Of a DNA stretch of 28,899 nucleotides, positions 1-7,055 are shown in pieces; the first letter of the stretch is position 1; each line of letters starts with the position of its first letter. The stretch lies in contig JBMNNN010000006.1 of assembly GCA_050942555.1 (NCBI GenBank), positions 1-28,899 on the forward strand. The letters are read 5' to 3'. The notes under the pieces are model-generated. The model was not told where the DNA came from. It saw only the letters and a program-made list of their open reading frames with translations, and made no database searches. Source of the stretch: JAAYXU01 sp050942555. GTDB taxonomy: Bacteria; Bacillota; Clostridia; Christensenellales; UMGS416. A program made the position numbers and the translations under genes.

Positions 1-304
1 AACTTCGCATATATCCGTATCGTTCCAAAAGCACCTGATACGTCAGCAGCAGATCGTTCCAATGATGCTTTTTCAACACTTTCCGGATAGCCCTTATTTC
101 TTCATCGCTATGCTTCCGCGGGCTTCGATGCGGCCTCCGGCTTCGGTCTTTCAGGCTGTCCACCGTTCCATCCCATCTTTTGCGCCACTTGATTACCGTC
201 TTCCGGCTGGTTTTGTATCGCATGGCTGTTTCTGTAACCCCATGCTTTTGTAAATACTTCATCATTCGTTGACGGTGGTGCGCTTCCTGTGTTATTCTGT
301 CCAT
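1..304 (-). CDS. Transposase N-terminus, IS481/IS3-like (partial, cut by window edge)
   Basis: This is the first 101 codons of a transposase gene that runs leftwards out of the window. The start ATG (302-304) follows a good ribosome site, AAAGGAG, on the minus strand. The protein opens MDRITQEAHHRQRMMKYL. It then has a helix-turn-helix with the signature TSRKTVIKWRKRWDGTVDSL, followed by KDRSRRPHRSPRKH. This is the usual DNA-binding head of IS481/IS3-like DDE transposases common in Firmicutes. The catalytic DDE domain would lie outside the window, so I cannot tell whether the gene is intact. Its base composition is visibly less GC-rich than the neighbouring chromosomal genes, which fits a mobile element. 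Family assignment is from recognition of the N-terminal pattern only. Confidence 0.8.
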   Translation of the reverse strand, partial: MDRITQEAHHRQRMMKYLQKHGVTETAMRYKTSRKTVIKWRKRWDGTVDSLKDRSRRPHRSPRKHSDEEIRAIRKVLKKHHWNDLLLTYQVLLERYGYMRS

Positions 305-407
305 GCAGAGAACTCCTTTCGTGGCCTTTGTTTTTTTCAGATCCATTGTACCACGTTCGTTCTCTGCTTTTCATCTCTTGGTGTTACCTATGTATTGTAC
401 CTCAACA
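305..407 (-). mobile_element. Upstream terminal region of the insertion sequence (inferred boundary)
   Basis: Read on the minus strand, a segment beginning TGTTGAGGTACAATACA at 407 leads into the transposase promoter region. IS481-type ends usually begin with TG, and the base composition changes to GC-rich just outside, so 407 is a plausible element end. The other terminus lies outside the window, so the inverted repeat and any target duplication cannot be checked. Confidence 0.4.
345..350 (-). promoter_or_regulatory. Candidate -10 box for the transposase
   Basis: The minus strand reads TACAAT about 40 bases upstream of the transposase start. No good -35 is seen at the expected distance, so this is a weak call. 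Confidence 0.35.
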
Positions 408-673
408 GTTTGCCGGAGTTTTCGCACAGGGCGCGCGGCGACCTGTCGGCAGGGAATGGGCATGTGCATCGAAAAGAGCGCCGGGCAGGGCAAAAAGCAA
501 CGAAACAACACAAGAACCGCGATAACCATCATACGGGTAATGAAAGAGGCCCCCCGGTTAATACAATGTAAGCAGCAAAGAATTAAGGCAAAGCAAACGT
601 AAGGAGGCCAAAAGCGGACACTCCTATATCGCATATCGTAAAGATGCCGCGCTGCGGCGCGATCAATTTCCGC
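408..673. other. Gene-poor stretch between insertion sequence and trxB promoter
   Basis: No convincing gene, RNA or repeat is seen here. A hydrophobic minus-strand reading frame (371-634) crosses it, but it has no ribosome site and runs through the inferred insertion-sequence end. It may be a decayed remnant. Confidence 0.5.
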
Positions 674-702
674 TTTCATTTTCCGCCGAGGTTGGCTATA
701 AT
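674..702 (+). promoter_or_regulatory. Sigma-A-like promoter for trxB-glmM
   Basis: A perfect -10 TATAAT lies at 697-702. The hexamer 17 bases upstream (TTTCAT, 674-679) is a poor -35. Transcription would start near 709, only about 20 bases before the trxB ATG and just ahead of its AAAAGGAGG site. Confidence 0.6.
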
Positions 703-727
703 AGGTGCGACCAAAAGGAGGCCCGAA

Positions 728-1663
728 ATGGCGCATTACGATTGTATCATTGTGGGAGGCGGTCCCGCGGGACTGACCGCGGGGATATACACATGCAGGG
801 CCGGATTTCGCGCGCTGCTTATTGAGAGGATGTTCGCGGGCGGGCAAATCACGACCACGACGCGCCTGGAAAATTACCCGGGGTTTCCCGGGGGCGTGGA
901 CGGCCCGCAGTTCGGCTCTCTCGTGCACGATCAGGCGACAGAGGCGGGGCTCGCGATCGAGTACGACGAAGTGTCGGCCCTGACGCTGAAGGGCGATGTG
1001 AAGCGGGTGCAGACCGCGTCGGGCGCGGAGCATACGGCAAACGCCGTCATATGCGCGATGGGCGCGCGCCGCAGGCCGCTGGGGCTCGAAAGGGAGGACG
1101 CATTCCGGGGCGCGGGGCTGTCGTACTGCGCGACATGCGACGGCGCTTTCTTCCGGGACAGGACCGTGGCGGTCGTGGGCGGCGGGGACACCGCCTGCGA
1201 GGACGCGCTGTATCTGGCCCGCATCGCAAAGGCCGTTCACCTCATTCACAGGCGGGATACGCTCCGGGCCAGGGGCGTCATGGCCGAGCGCGTCAAGCGC
1301 GATCCGCGGATAAAGATCCGGTGGGATACGGTCGTCGAGGAGCTCCGCGGCGGGGAGAGGCTGGAATCGCTCATCCTGCGCAACCTGAAAACGGGACAGC
1401 AGGAGAAGCTGCCGGTCGACGGCGTATTCCTGGCGATAGGCCTCGAGCCGCAGACCGAGCTGGTACGCGGCCAGCTCGTGCTGGACGCGCTGGGCTATAT
1501 CGAGACCGACAGGCGGATGCGCACCGGCATAGCGGGCGTATTCGCGGCCGGGGACGTGCGCAACACGCCGCTGCGGCAGGTCGTGACAGCGGCAGCCGAC
1601 GGCGCGCTCGCCGCGAACTCGGCGATCGAGTATCTCGAAGAGCGCAGCGCGCACGGCGTATGA
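728..1663 (+). CDS. trxB: Thioredoxin reductase (TrxB), NADPH-type
   Basis: This is a 311-residue flavoprotein that passes electrons from NADPH through FAD to thioredoxin in the cytoplasm. The N-terminal FAD-binding GGGPAG motif is near residue 12. The redox-active CATC is at residues 134-137, matching the family position. A second dinucleotide fold carries GGGDTA, followed by HRRDTLR, the basic motif that favours NADPH. The C-terminal FAD segment reads GVFAAGDVR. Length is normal for the low-molecular-weight family. The start at 728 is set by AAAAGGAGG six bases upstream; a longer in-frame start at 644 would place the promoter and the ribosome site inside the gene. It is the first gene of the transcript that continues into glmM. 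No thioredoxin gene is adjacent. A related ferredoxin- or flavodoxin-dependent enzyme is less likely given the HRR motif. Confidence 0.93.
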   Translation: MAHYDCIIVGGGPAGLTAGIYTCRAGFRALLIERMFAGGQITTTTRLENYPGFPGGVDGPQFGSLVHDQATEAGLAIEYDEVSALTLKGDVKRVQTASGAEHTANAVICAMGARRRPLGLEREDAFRGAGLSYCATCDGAFFRDRTVAVVGGGDTACEDALYLARIAKAVHLIHRRDTLRARGVMAERVKRDPRIKIRWDTVVEELRGGERLESLILRNLKTGQQEKLPVDGVFLAIGLEPQTELVRGQLVLDALGYIETDRRMRTGIAGVFAAGDVRNTPLRQVVTAAADGALAANSAIEYLEERSAHGV

Positions 1664-1708
1664 CCGTCCGGCGCGGCAGAATGAGACGGAGAACGGGGGA
1701 AATATCGT

Positions 1709-3055
1709 ATGCCAAGACTCTTTGGAACAGACGGGGTGCGCGGCGTGGCGGGCGCGGAGCTATCGTGCCAGCTCGCGTATGACCTGGGGAGGGCGGGCGC
1801 GGCGGTACTGACAGACGGCGCAAATCGTCCCCGCATACTGGTAGGACGCGACACGCGCCTGTCGGGCCAGATGCTCGAGTGCGCGCTCATTGCCGGGATA
1901 TGCTCGGTGGGCGCATGCGCGGTGCCCGTCGGCGTCATGCCAACGCCCGCGGTGGCATGGCTGACCCGCAGATACGGTGCCGACGCGGGCGTCGTCATAT
2001 CGGCCAGCCACAATCCGATGCAGTTTAACGGCATCAAGTTTTTCGACCGCAACGGGTTCAAGCTGCCCGACAGCGTCGAGGACCGCATCGAGGAAATCGT
2101 CACAAATGAGTGCCGCGGCATTCCCTGTCCCACCGGGGAGGGCGTGGGCCGCGTCGAGGAAGCCGGGGAGGCCGGGGAGGACTATATCGGGTTCGTGCAG
2201 TCGCTGTGCAGCGCCGACCTGACAGGCATGCGGGTGGTGCTGGACTGCGCAAACGGCGCGGCCTACCGGATCGCGCCGCGCATTTTTTCAGGACTGGGTG
2301 CCGACGTGCTGACGATATTCGATCAGCCCGACGGCGTCAACATCAACGACCGCTGCGGCTCCACGCATATGGAGGCGCTGTCCAGGGCCGTCCGGGAGAC
2401 CGGCGCGCAGGTGGGGCTGGCATTCGACGGCGACGCCGACAGGTGCCTCGCGGTCGATGAGCGCGGGCGCGTCGTCGACGGCGACCAGATGATGCTGCTG
2501 TGCGCTGACCGCATGAAGCGCGCCGGACGGCTTCGCCATGATACGCTGGTGGTGACGGTTATGAGCAACTACGGGCTGACGCTGGCCGCGCGCGAGCGGG
2601 GCATCCGGCTCATGAAGACCGCGGTGGGCGACCGGTATGTGCTCGAATGCATGCGCGAAAACGGGTACGCGCTGGGCGGCGAGCAGTCGGGCCACATCAT
2701 ATTCCTCGAGGACAACACGACCGGCGACGGCATGGTGACGGGACTTAACCTGCTGACCGCGATGAAGGAATTGGGGCAGCCCCTCTCGGAGCTGGCCTCG
2801 ATCATGAAGGTGCTCCCGCAGGTGCTCATCAATGTGCCCGTCGCCGAAAGCCGCAAGTGTTCGTGGCGCGACGATCCGGCAATCAGCGAGGCGATCGAAG
2901 GAATCGAGCGAAAATGGGCCGATGCGGGACGTCTGCTGGTGCGCGAGTCGGGTACCGAGCCCCTCGTGCGGGTCATGATCGAGGGCGACGACAAAGACGC
3001 GATCGATGCCGACGCGCGGGCGCTCGCCGAACTGATCGCCGCGCGGCTGGGATGA
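1709..3055 (+). CDS. glmM: Phosphoglucosamine mutase GlmM
   Basis: This 448-residue enzyme converts glucosamine-6-phosphate to glucosamine-1-phosphate, the second step towards UDP-GlcNAc for peptidoglycan. The N-terminus has the family opening MPRLFGTDGVRG. The phosphoserine loop ISASHNP puts the catalytic serine at residue 100. The metal-binding loop DGDADR is near residues 240-245, and the C-terminal phosphate-binding RESGTEP is at 412-418. Length is normal. It starts 45 bases after trxB with a weak G-rich ribosome site and no visible promoter of its own, so it probably shares the trxB transcript. It is followed by the glmS ribozyme and glmS, the enzyme that makes its substrate. All key residues are present. 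Confidence 0.96.
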   Translation: MPRLFGTDGVRGVAGAELSCQLAYDLGRAGAAVLTDGANRPRILVGRDTRLSGQMLECALIAGICSVGACAVPVGVMPTPAVAWLTRRYGADAGVVISASHNPMQFNGIKFFDRNGFKLPDSVEDRIEEIVTNECRGIPCPTGEGVGRVEEAGEAGEDYIGFVQSLCSADLTGMRVVLDCANGAAYRIAPRIFSGLGADVLTIFDQPDGVNINDRCGSTHMEALSRAVRETGAQVGLAFDGDADRCLAVDERGRVVDGDQMMLLCADRMKRAGRLRHDTLVVTVMSNYGLTLAARERGIRLMKTAVGDRYVLECMRENGYALGGEQSGHIIFLEDNTTGDGMVTGLNLLTAMKELGQPLSELASIMKVLPQVLINVPVAESRKCSWRDDPAISEAIEGIERKWADAGRLLVRESGTEPLVRVMIEGDDKDAIDADARALAELIAARLG

Positions 3056-3102
3056 GCGGCGCGGCAGGCGGGAGGTGATGCGGGACGCTGCCTGAAAACT
3101 GA

Positions 3103-3260
3103 ATGGAAGCGCCAGAACTCCCGGCAGGGAGTTGACGAGGACGGGGTCTATCGAAGGTTTCGGCGGGTGGCCCCGCGGAGGATGTGTCATCCGACAGCAG
3201 TTTCCACAAATCCGGACGGCGACGGCCGGGACAAAGGGGAACGGACACACGGTAACGGGA
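3103..3260 (+). ncRNA. glmS ribozyme (GlcN6P-activated self-cleaving riboswitch)
   Basis: The RNA has the conserved core of the glmS ribozyme. The cleavage-site sequence is AGCGCC, with scission expected between A3108 and G3109. It continues AGAAC into a perfect 7-bp hairpin (3116-3122 with 3127-3133, loop GGCA). It then runs GTTGACGAGGACGGGGT, CTATCGA and TTCGGCGGGTGGCCCC, followed by the downstream conserved GACAAAGGGGAA. Glucosamine-6-phosphate acts as a cofactor for cleavage, and in Bacillus the cleaved glmS message is degraded. I see no promoter between the glmM stop and this RNA, so it is probably cut out of a trxB-glmM-glmS transcript. The 3' boundary is approximate. Confidence 0.95.
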
Positions 3261-3315
3261 AAACGCCATGCATAAGGCAGCGCGCTCTTGGTTGCGCGTT
3301 TTTTTGCGTTTCCCG
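3256..3315 (+). promoter_or_regulatory. Long-range stem enclosing the leader terminator
   Basis: CGGGAAAACGC (3256-3266) can pair with GCGTTTCCCG (3306-3315), giving 10 base pairs with one bulged A. The stem encloses the terminator hairpin and uses bases at the 3' edge of the ribozyme. It can form only in transcripts that have read past the terminator. A regulatory role is inferred from the pairing alone. Confidence 0.4.
3279..3305 (+). terminator. Terminator-like hairpin between ribozyme and glmS
   Basis: AGCGCGC (3279-3285) pairs with GCGCGTT (3294-3300) around an 8-base loop, and a run of seven T's spans 3299-3305. This has the form of an intrinsic terminator 71 bases before the glmS start. 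If active, it would limit read-through into glmS independently of ribozyme cleavage. Confidence 0.7.
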
Positions 3316-3376
3316 GGCGGTTTTCTCATAAAAACGGCAGGACCGTTAACAATGAACTCGAAAGGGAGAATGCTCG

Positions 3377-5203
3377 ATGTGCGGCATCATCGGATATATC
3401 GGGGACAGGGACTGCGTCCCCATACTGCTTGAAGGACTGAAAAAACTGGAATACCGCGGATACGACAGCGCGGGCATCGCCGTCATGGACGGCGGCACCA
3501 TCGCGGTGCGCAAAAAGAAGGGCCGTATCTGCGAGCTGGAGAAGTACGTCGTACAGTATCCCGCCGCCGGCTCTACCGGTATCGGACATACCCGCTGGGC
3601 GACGCATGGCGAGCCCTCGGATGAAAACGCGCACCCACATACAAACATGGCCGCAGACATCGCCGTCGTCCACAACGGCATCATAGAAAACCACGCGCGG
3701 CTGCGGGCCTGGCTCACCGCCCAGGGCGTCGCGTTCACATCGCAGACCGACACCGAGATGCTCGCTCACCTCATCCATTACCACTATAAGGACGACCTCA
3801 TAAAGGCCGTCGAGAAGGCGCTGACCCGCGTAGAGGGCTCCTACGCGCTGGCGATCATGAGCGCGCGCCAGCCGGGCGAGATCATCGCAGCCCGCAGGGA
3901 CAGCCCGCTGGTCGTGGGACAGGGGGACGGCGAGCAGTTCATCGCCTCGGACATTCCGGCGCTGCTCGCGCACACGCGCGACGTGTATTTCCTAGAAGAC
4001 CGGGAGCTGGCGCGGGTGACCCGGGAGGGCGTGCAGATATTCGACGAGTACGGCATGGCGGTCGCGCGGTCGCTGTTTCATGTCGACTGGGACATGGCCT
4101 CCGCCGAAAAAGGCGGCTACGCGCACTTCATGCTCAAGGAGATCCACGAGGAGCCCATCGCGCTGCGGGAAACGTTCCAGCCGCGCATCGGGGACAACGG
4201 GCGCGTCGACCTTACCGAAATCGGGCTCGATGACGACGCGCTGCGCGCGGTCGGTCGGGTCATCATCGTGGGCTGCGGCACCGCCTACCACGCGGGGCTT
4301 GCGGCCAAATACGCGTTCGAGCGGACGCTGGGCATACCGGCCGAGGCCGATGTCGCGTCGGAATTCCGGTACCGGGACCCGATCGTCAGCCCCGGCGACC
4401 TTTTTATACTAATCAGCCAGTCGGGGGAGACCGCCGACACGCTGGCGGCGCTTAGGCTGGGACGAAGCCGGGGCGCGCGCACACTCGCCATCACAAATGT
4501 CGTCGGCTCGACGATCAGCCGCGAGGCCGACGCGGTATTCTACACATGGGCCGGGCCCGAGATCGCGGTAGCCTCCACGAAAGCATACACTACCCAGCTG
4601 ATGGCGCTCAGCCTGCTGCTCATCGCGATGGGAAGGGCGCGCGGGACGCTTTCGGGCGAACGGTGCGACGCGCTGCTTGGCGAGCTGAAGCGGATGGAGA
4701 CGCTGGCCGGGCAGGTACTTAGGCACGAGCCGAAGCTCGCGCATTTTGCGTATCTGAATGCGAGCATCGGGCACGCGTATTATCTGGGGAGGAATCTCGA
4801 CTACGCGGTCGCGCTGGAGGGCTCCCTCAAGCTCAAGGAGATTTCCTACATCCATTCCGAGGCGTTCCCCGCCGGGGAGCTCAAGCACGGGCCCATCGCG
4901 CTCATCGAGCCGGGCACGCTGGTCGTCGCGCTGTGCACGCAGCCCGCGCTCTATGATAAGATCGCGTCCAACATAAGGGAGGTCAGGGCGCGGGGTGCGC
5001 GGGTGCTGATCATCGCGCGCGCCGACGCCCGGGAACTCATCGAGCTGTCCGACCTATGGGTGGAGCTGCCCGAGGCCGATCCGCTGCTCATGCCGATGCT
5101 GTCGGTCATACCCGCGCAGCTCTTCGCGTACTACTGCTCGGTGGAGCGGGGCATCGACGTAGACAAACCCCGCAATCTGGCAAAGAGCGTGACGGTCGAA
5201 TAG
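3377..5203 (+). CDS. glmS: Glutamine--fructose-6-phosphate aminotransferase GlmS
   Basis: This 608-residue enzyme makes glucosamine-6-phosphate from fructose-6-phosphate and glutamine, committing carbon to amino-sugar and cell-wall synthesis. The start gives MCGIIGYIG, so that after Met removal the catalytic Cys is N-terminal, as the class II glutaminase domain requires. HTRWATHG and HNGIIEN follow in that domain. Two SIS sugar-binding domains fill the C-terminal half, with SQSGETADT, ASTKAYTTQ and EGSLKLKEISY. The protein ends KSVTVE, as in the family. The ribosome site is AAAGGGAG. Expression is expected to be controlled by the ribozyme upstream. The gene follows glmM, its pathway partner, and ends in a strong terminator. 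Length and all motifs are normal. Confidence 0.97.
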   Translation: MCGIIGYIGDRDCVPILLEGLKKLEYRGYDSAGIAVMDGGTIAVRKKKGRICELEKYVVQYPAAGSTGIGHTRWATHGEPSDENAHPHTNMAADIAVVHNGIIENHARLRAWLTAQGVAFTSQTDTEMLAHLIHYHYKDDLIKAVEKALTRVEGSYALAIMSARQPGEIIAARRDSPLVVGQGDGEQFIASDIPALLAHTRDVYFLEDRELARVTREGVQIFDEYGMAVARSLFHVDWDMASAEKGGYAHFMLKEIHEEPIALRETFQPRIGDNGRVDLTEIGLDDDALRAVGRVIIVGCGTAYHAGLAAKYAFERTLGIPAEADVASEFRYRDPIVSPGDLFILISQSGETADTLAALRLGRSRGARTLAITNVVGSTISREADAVFYTWAGPEIAVASTKAYTTQLMALSLLLIAMGRARGTLSGERCDALLGELKRMETLAGQVLRHEPKLAHFAYLNASIGHAYYLGRNLDYAVALEGSLKLKEISYIHSEAFPAGELKHGPIALIEPGTLVVALCTQPALYDKIASNIREVRARGARVLIIARADARELIELSDLWVELPEADPLLMPMLSVIPAQLFAYYCSVERGIDVDKPRNLAKSVTVE

Positions 5204-5220
5204 GCATGCGAACCAAAGAG

Positions 5221-5251
5221 AATGGGCGGCCCGGCGGGCCGCCCATTTTTT
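5221..5251 (+). terminator. Intrinsic terminator of the glmS transcript
   Basis: ATGGGCGGCCC (5222-5232) pairs with GGGCCGCCCAT (5236-5246) around a GGC loop, and six T's follow. It lies between glmS and the convergent LCP gene. The minus strand lacks a clear T run, so it acts mainly on the plus strand. Confidence 0.93.
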
Positions 5252-5267
5252 GCATCGTCTTTTGCGG

Positions 5268-6779
5268 TCAGCCCGTCATACGGGCATCGCCGGGATTCTC
5301 GGGCACATACCAGCGGACCGAGTAGCCCGCCTTCGAGAATATCGGGGCCGCCACGTCTTCGAGATGATCGACGGCCGCCCGGAGAGCGTCGCTGGATACG
5401 CCCAGCGATTTTGCTTTACTGAGCCGACTGGAGATCGTCTTGATATTGATAAGACTGTCCCAGGCGTTCTTTTGCTTTTCAAGCTCGGCCGACAGCGCAT
5501 CCATCGCCTGCTGGATCGCGATGCGGTTCTCCCAGGAGATTTTGCGCGTCGCGGCCGCGTCGTCCCTGGCCAGCGTCTCCCCGGCCAGCTTCAGGAATCC
5601 GCGACCCTCGTGGTCGGCCCACATCCAGACGCAGTAGTCGAGCGCATACTCGACCTGCTCGGGGACGTCGATGCCGTATATCTCCTTTATCAGCTGCACG
5701 CGTTTGGGCTGGTCGGTGATGATGAAGAGCCAGTTGAATATATCCATGAACTTGCCCGGCATCGTATGCATACGGATATTGTCGCTATCGAGGTTGTAGG
5801 CAAACACCGCCAGCGCCGCGACCTGCGCGGTCGAAAGGTTTGTATGGAGCCGATCCTTGTATTTGAGCACCAGCGCGGGCGCGTCGAGTATCGTTTTTTC
5901 CTGCTTCATTTTCTTAAACAGCGCGACCAGCATTTTCTTTTGCCGGTTGACCCGCCCCAGATCGTGGTCGATCCCCTTGCGGGCGCGCAGATAGTCGAGC
6001 ACCTTCTGCCCGTCCATATGCTGCAGCCCCGGCTCGATCGTGCGTCCCTGGAGCCTGATCTTTACGTCCACGTCGTACTCCACGCCGCCAATCTCGTTTA
6101 CGAGTTCCTTGACGACGGGCATCGTGACGCCGACATAGTAGTCTATCGGTATGCCGCCCAGCACGCCCGAGACGCTGCGGCAGACGTTCATGAAGCCGTC
6201 GGGGACGCCTCCACCATGGTGCACCGAAGAATTGAGCTTGTAGATGCCCTCGACGTTCGCGATCTTCGCGTATGTGTCGCGGGGGACCGATATCATGTCG
6301 ACCGTGTTTTTCTCAAAATTGATGGCCAGCACCAGCATCACGTCGGAATAGAAATTCTTGTTCCACGTCGCACGCTCGTCGGCGTAGTCGACGCCGATCA
6401 CCAGCACGTTGACGATGTCTTTCATCAGCTCGCGGTCGGCGATGCTCATCGCGTATTCGTACGGGTCGACCGAGGGGGCGGGCGTGGGCTGCTCTTCGCC
6501 GGTTTCGCCGGGCCGGACGGTCGGGGACGGCGTTTCGACCGGAGCGATCGTCGGAAGGGGCCTGCCGAAAAGCGCGCGGGGCGTCGTGAACACCTGATAC
6601 GCCCTGAATGCACCGAATCCCGCCGCGCCCGCGGTCGCGATCGCGAGTGCCCAAATGACGAGCGCGAGCACGCTGACGCGGAGGCTCCCGATCCGCACGA
6701 TTGTGCGCAGGCGCCCGCTGGCCCGGGGAGAATCCTCCGCGCGTGGCGAACCATCCTGTCTCCGTTTCCGGAATTTCAT
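5268..6779 (-). CDS. LytR-CpsA-Psr (LCP) family cell-wall protein
   Basis: This is a 503-residue membrane-anchored protein. A basic cytoplasmic head (KFRKRRQ) precedes one transmembrane helix at about residues 35-55, then a Pro/Thr-rich linker. The LCP domain (about residues 115-310) has VNVLVIGVD, SDVMLVL, SVPRDTY and the arginine-rich GRVNRQKKML. LCP enzymes transfer undecaprenyl-linked glycopolymers onto peptidoglycan outside the membrane. About 190 residues follow the core; the last part is helical and charged and I do not recognise it. An ATG seven codons upstream (6800) is possible. I chose 6779 because an AGGAAGTGA-like site lies before it and the upstream ATG has none. It has its own promoter and is convergent with glmS. 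The exact glycopolymer is unknown. Confidence 0.88.
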   Translation of the reverse strand: MKFRKRRQDGSPRAEDSPRASGRLRTIVRIGSLRVSVLALVIWALAIATAGAAGFGAFRAYQVFTTPRALFGRPLPTIAPVETPSPTVRPGETGEEQPTPAPSVDPYEYAMSIADRELMKDIVNVLVIGVDYADERATWNKNFYSDVMLVLAINFEKNTVDMISVPRDTYAKIANVEGIYKLNSSVHHGGGVPDGFMNVCRSVSGVLGGIPIDYYVGVTMPVVKELVNEIGGVEYDVDVKIRLQGRTIEPGLQHMDGQKVLDYLRARKGIDHDLGRVNRQKKMLVALFKKMKQEKTILDAPALVLKYKDRLHTNLSTAQVAALAVFAYNLDSDNIRMHTMPGKFMDIFNWLFIITDQPKRVQLIKEIYGIDVPEQVEYALDYCVWMWADHEGRGFLKLAGETLARDDAAATRKISWENRIAIQQAMDALSAELEKQKNAWDSLINIKTISSRLSKAKSLGVSSDALRAAVDHLEDVAAPIFSKAGYSVRWYVPENPGDARMTG

Positions 6780-6845
6780 ATCGACTTCACTTCCTGCCAT
6801 GCTGGGATCAGGCCGGATCCGCCGATCCGTAAGCCTGCTTATTCA

Positions 6846-6874
6846 ATTATACATGCTTCCCGACTCATTGACTA
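6846..6874 (-). promoter_or_regulatory. Sigma-A-like promoter of the LCP gene
   Basis: On the minus strand, TAGTCA (6869-6874) and a perfect TATAAT (6846-6851) are 17 bases apart. The predicted leader is about 60 bases. The surrounding 200 bases are AT-rich and also serve the divergent gene at 7056, for which I see no convincing promoter. Confidence 0.75.
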
Positions 6875-7055
6875 CTTCGGCGGCGCAAAGGTTCCAAAAT
6901 CCACGAAAATACAATAGTTTTTTATTGTTTCCGTAAAAGATACTCTAAATCTATATGAGAAAATTAATATGCCCTATGAGCGCACGCATGTATGATTTGC
7001 GGGTGCATTTCGCTGTCCGAAACAGTCATAGTATAGGACGAATGAAGCCGATGGG

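Noticed and set aside
644..727. Upstream in-frame start for trxB
   Set aside because: It would place the TATAAT and AAAAGGAGG signals inside the coding region, and the extra residues do not belong to the family.
371..1654. 427-residue minus-strand open frame opposite trxB
   Set aside because: It is antisense to a certain trxB gene, lacks a ribosome site and matches no family. GC-rich codon use opens such frames. Only its end near 371-634 is mentioned as a possible remnant.
2288..3250. 320-residue minus-strand frame opposite glmM and the ribozyme
   Set aside because: It runs antisense through glmM and the ribozyme; no motif supports it.
5250..6917. 555-residue plus-strand open frame opposite the LCP gene
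   Set aside because: It is the mirror of a clear LCP gene, begins inside the glmS downstream region, and reads as low-complexity Arg/Asp/Val/His.
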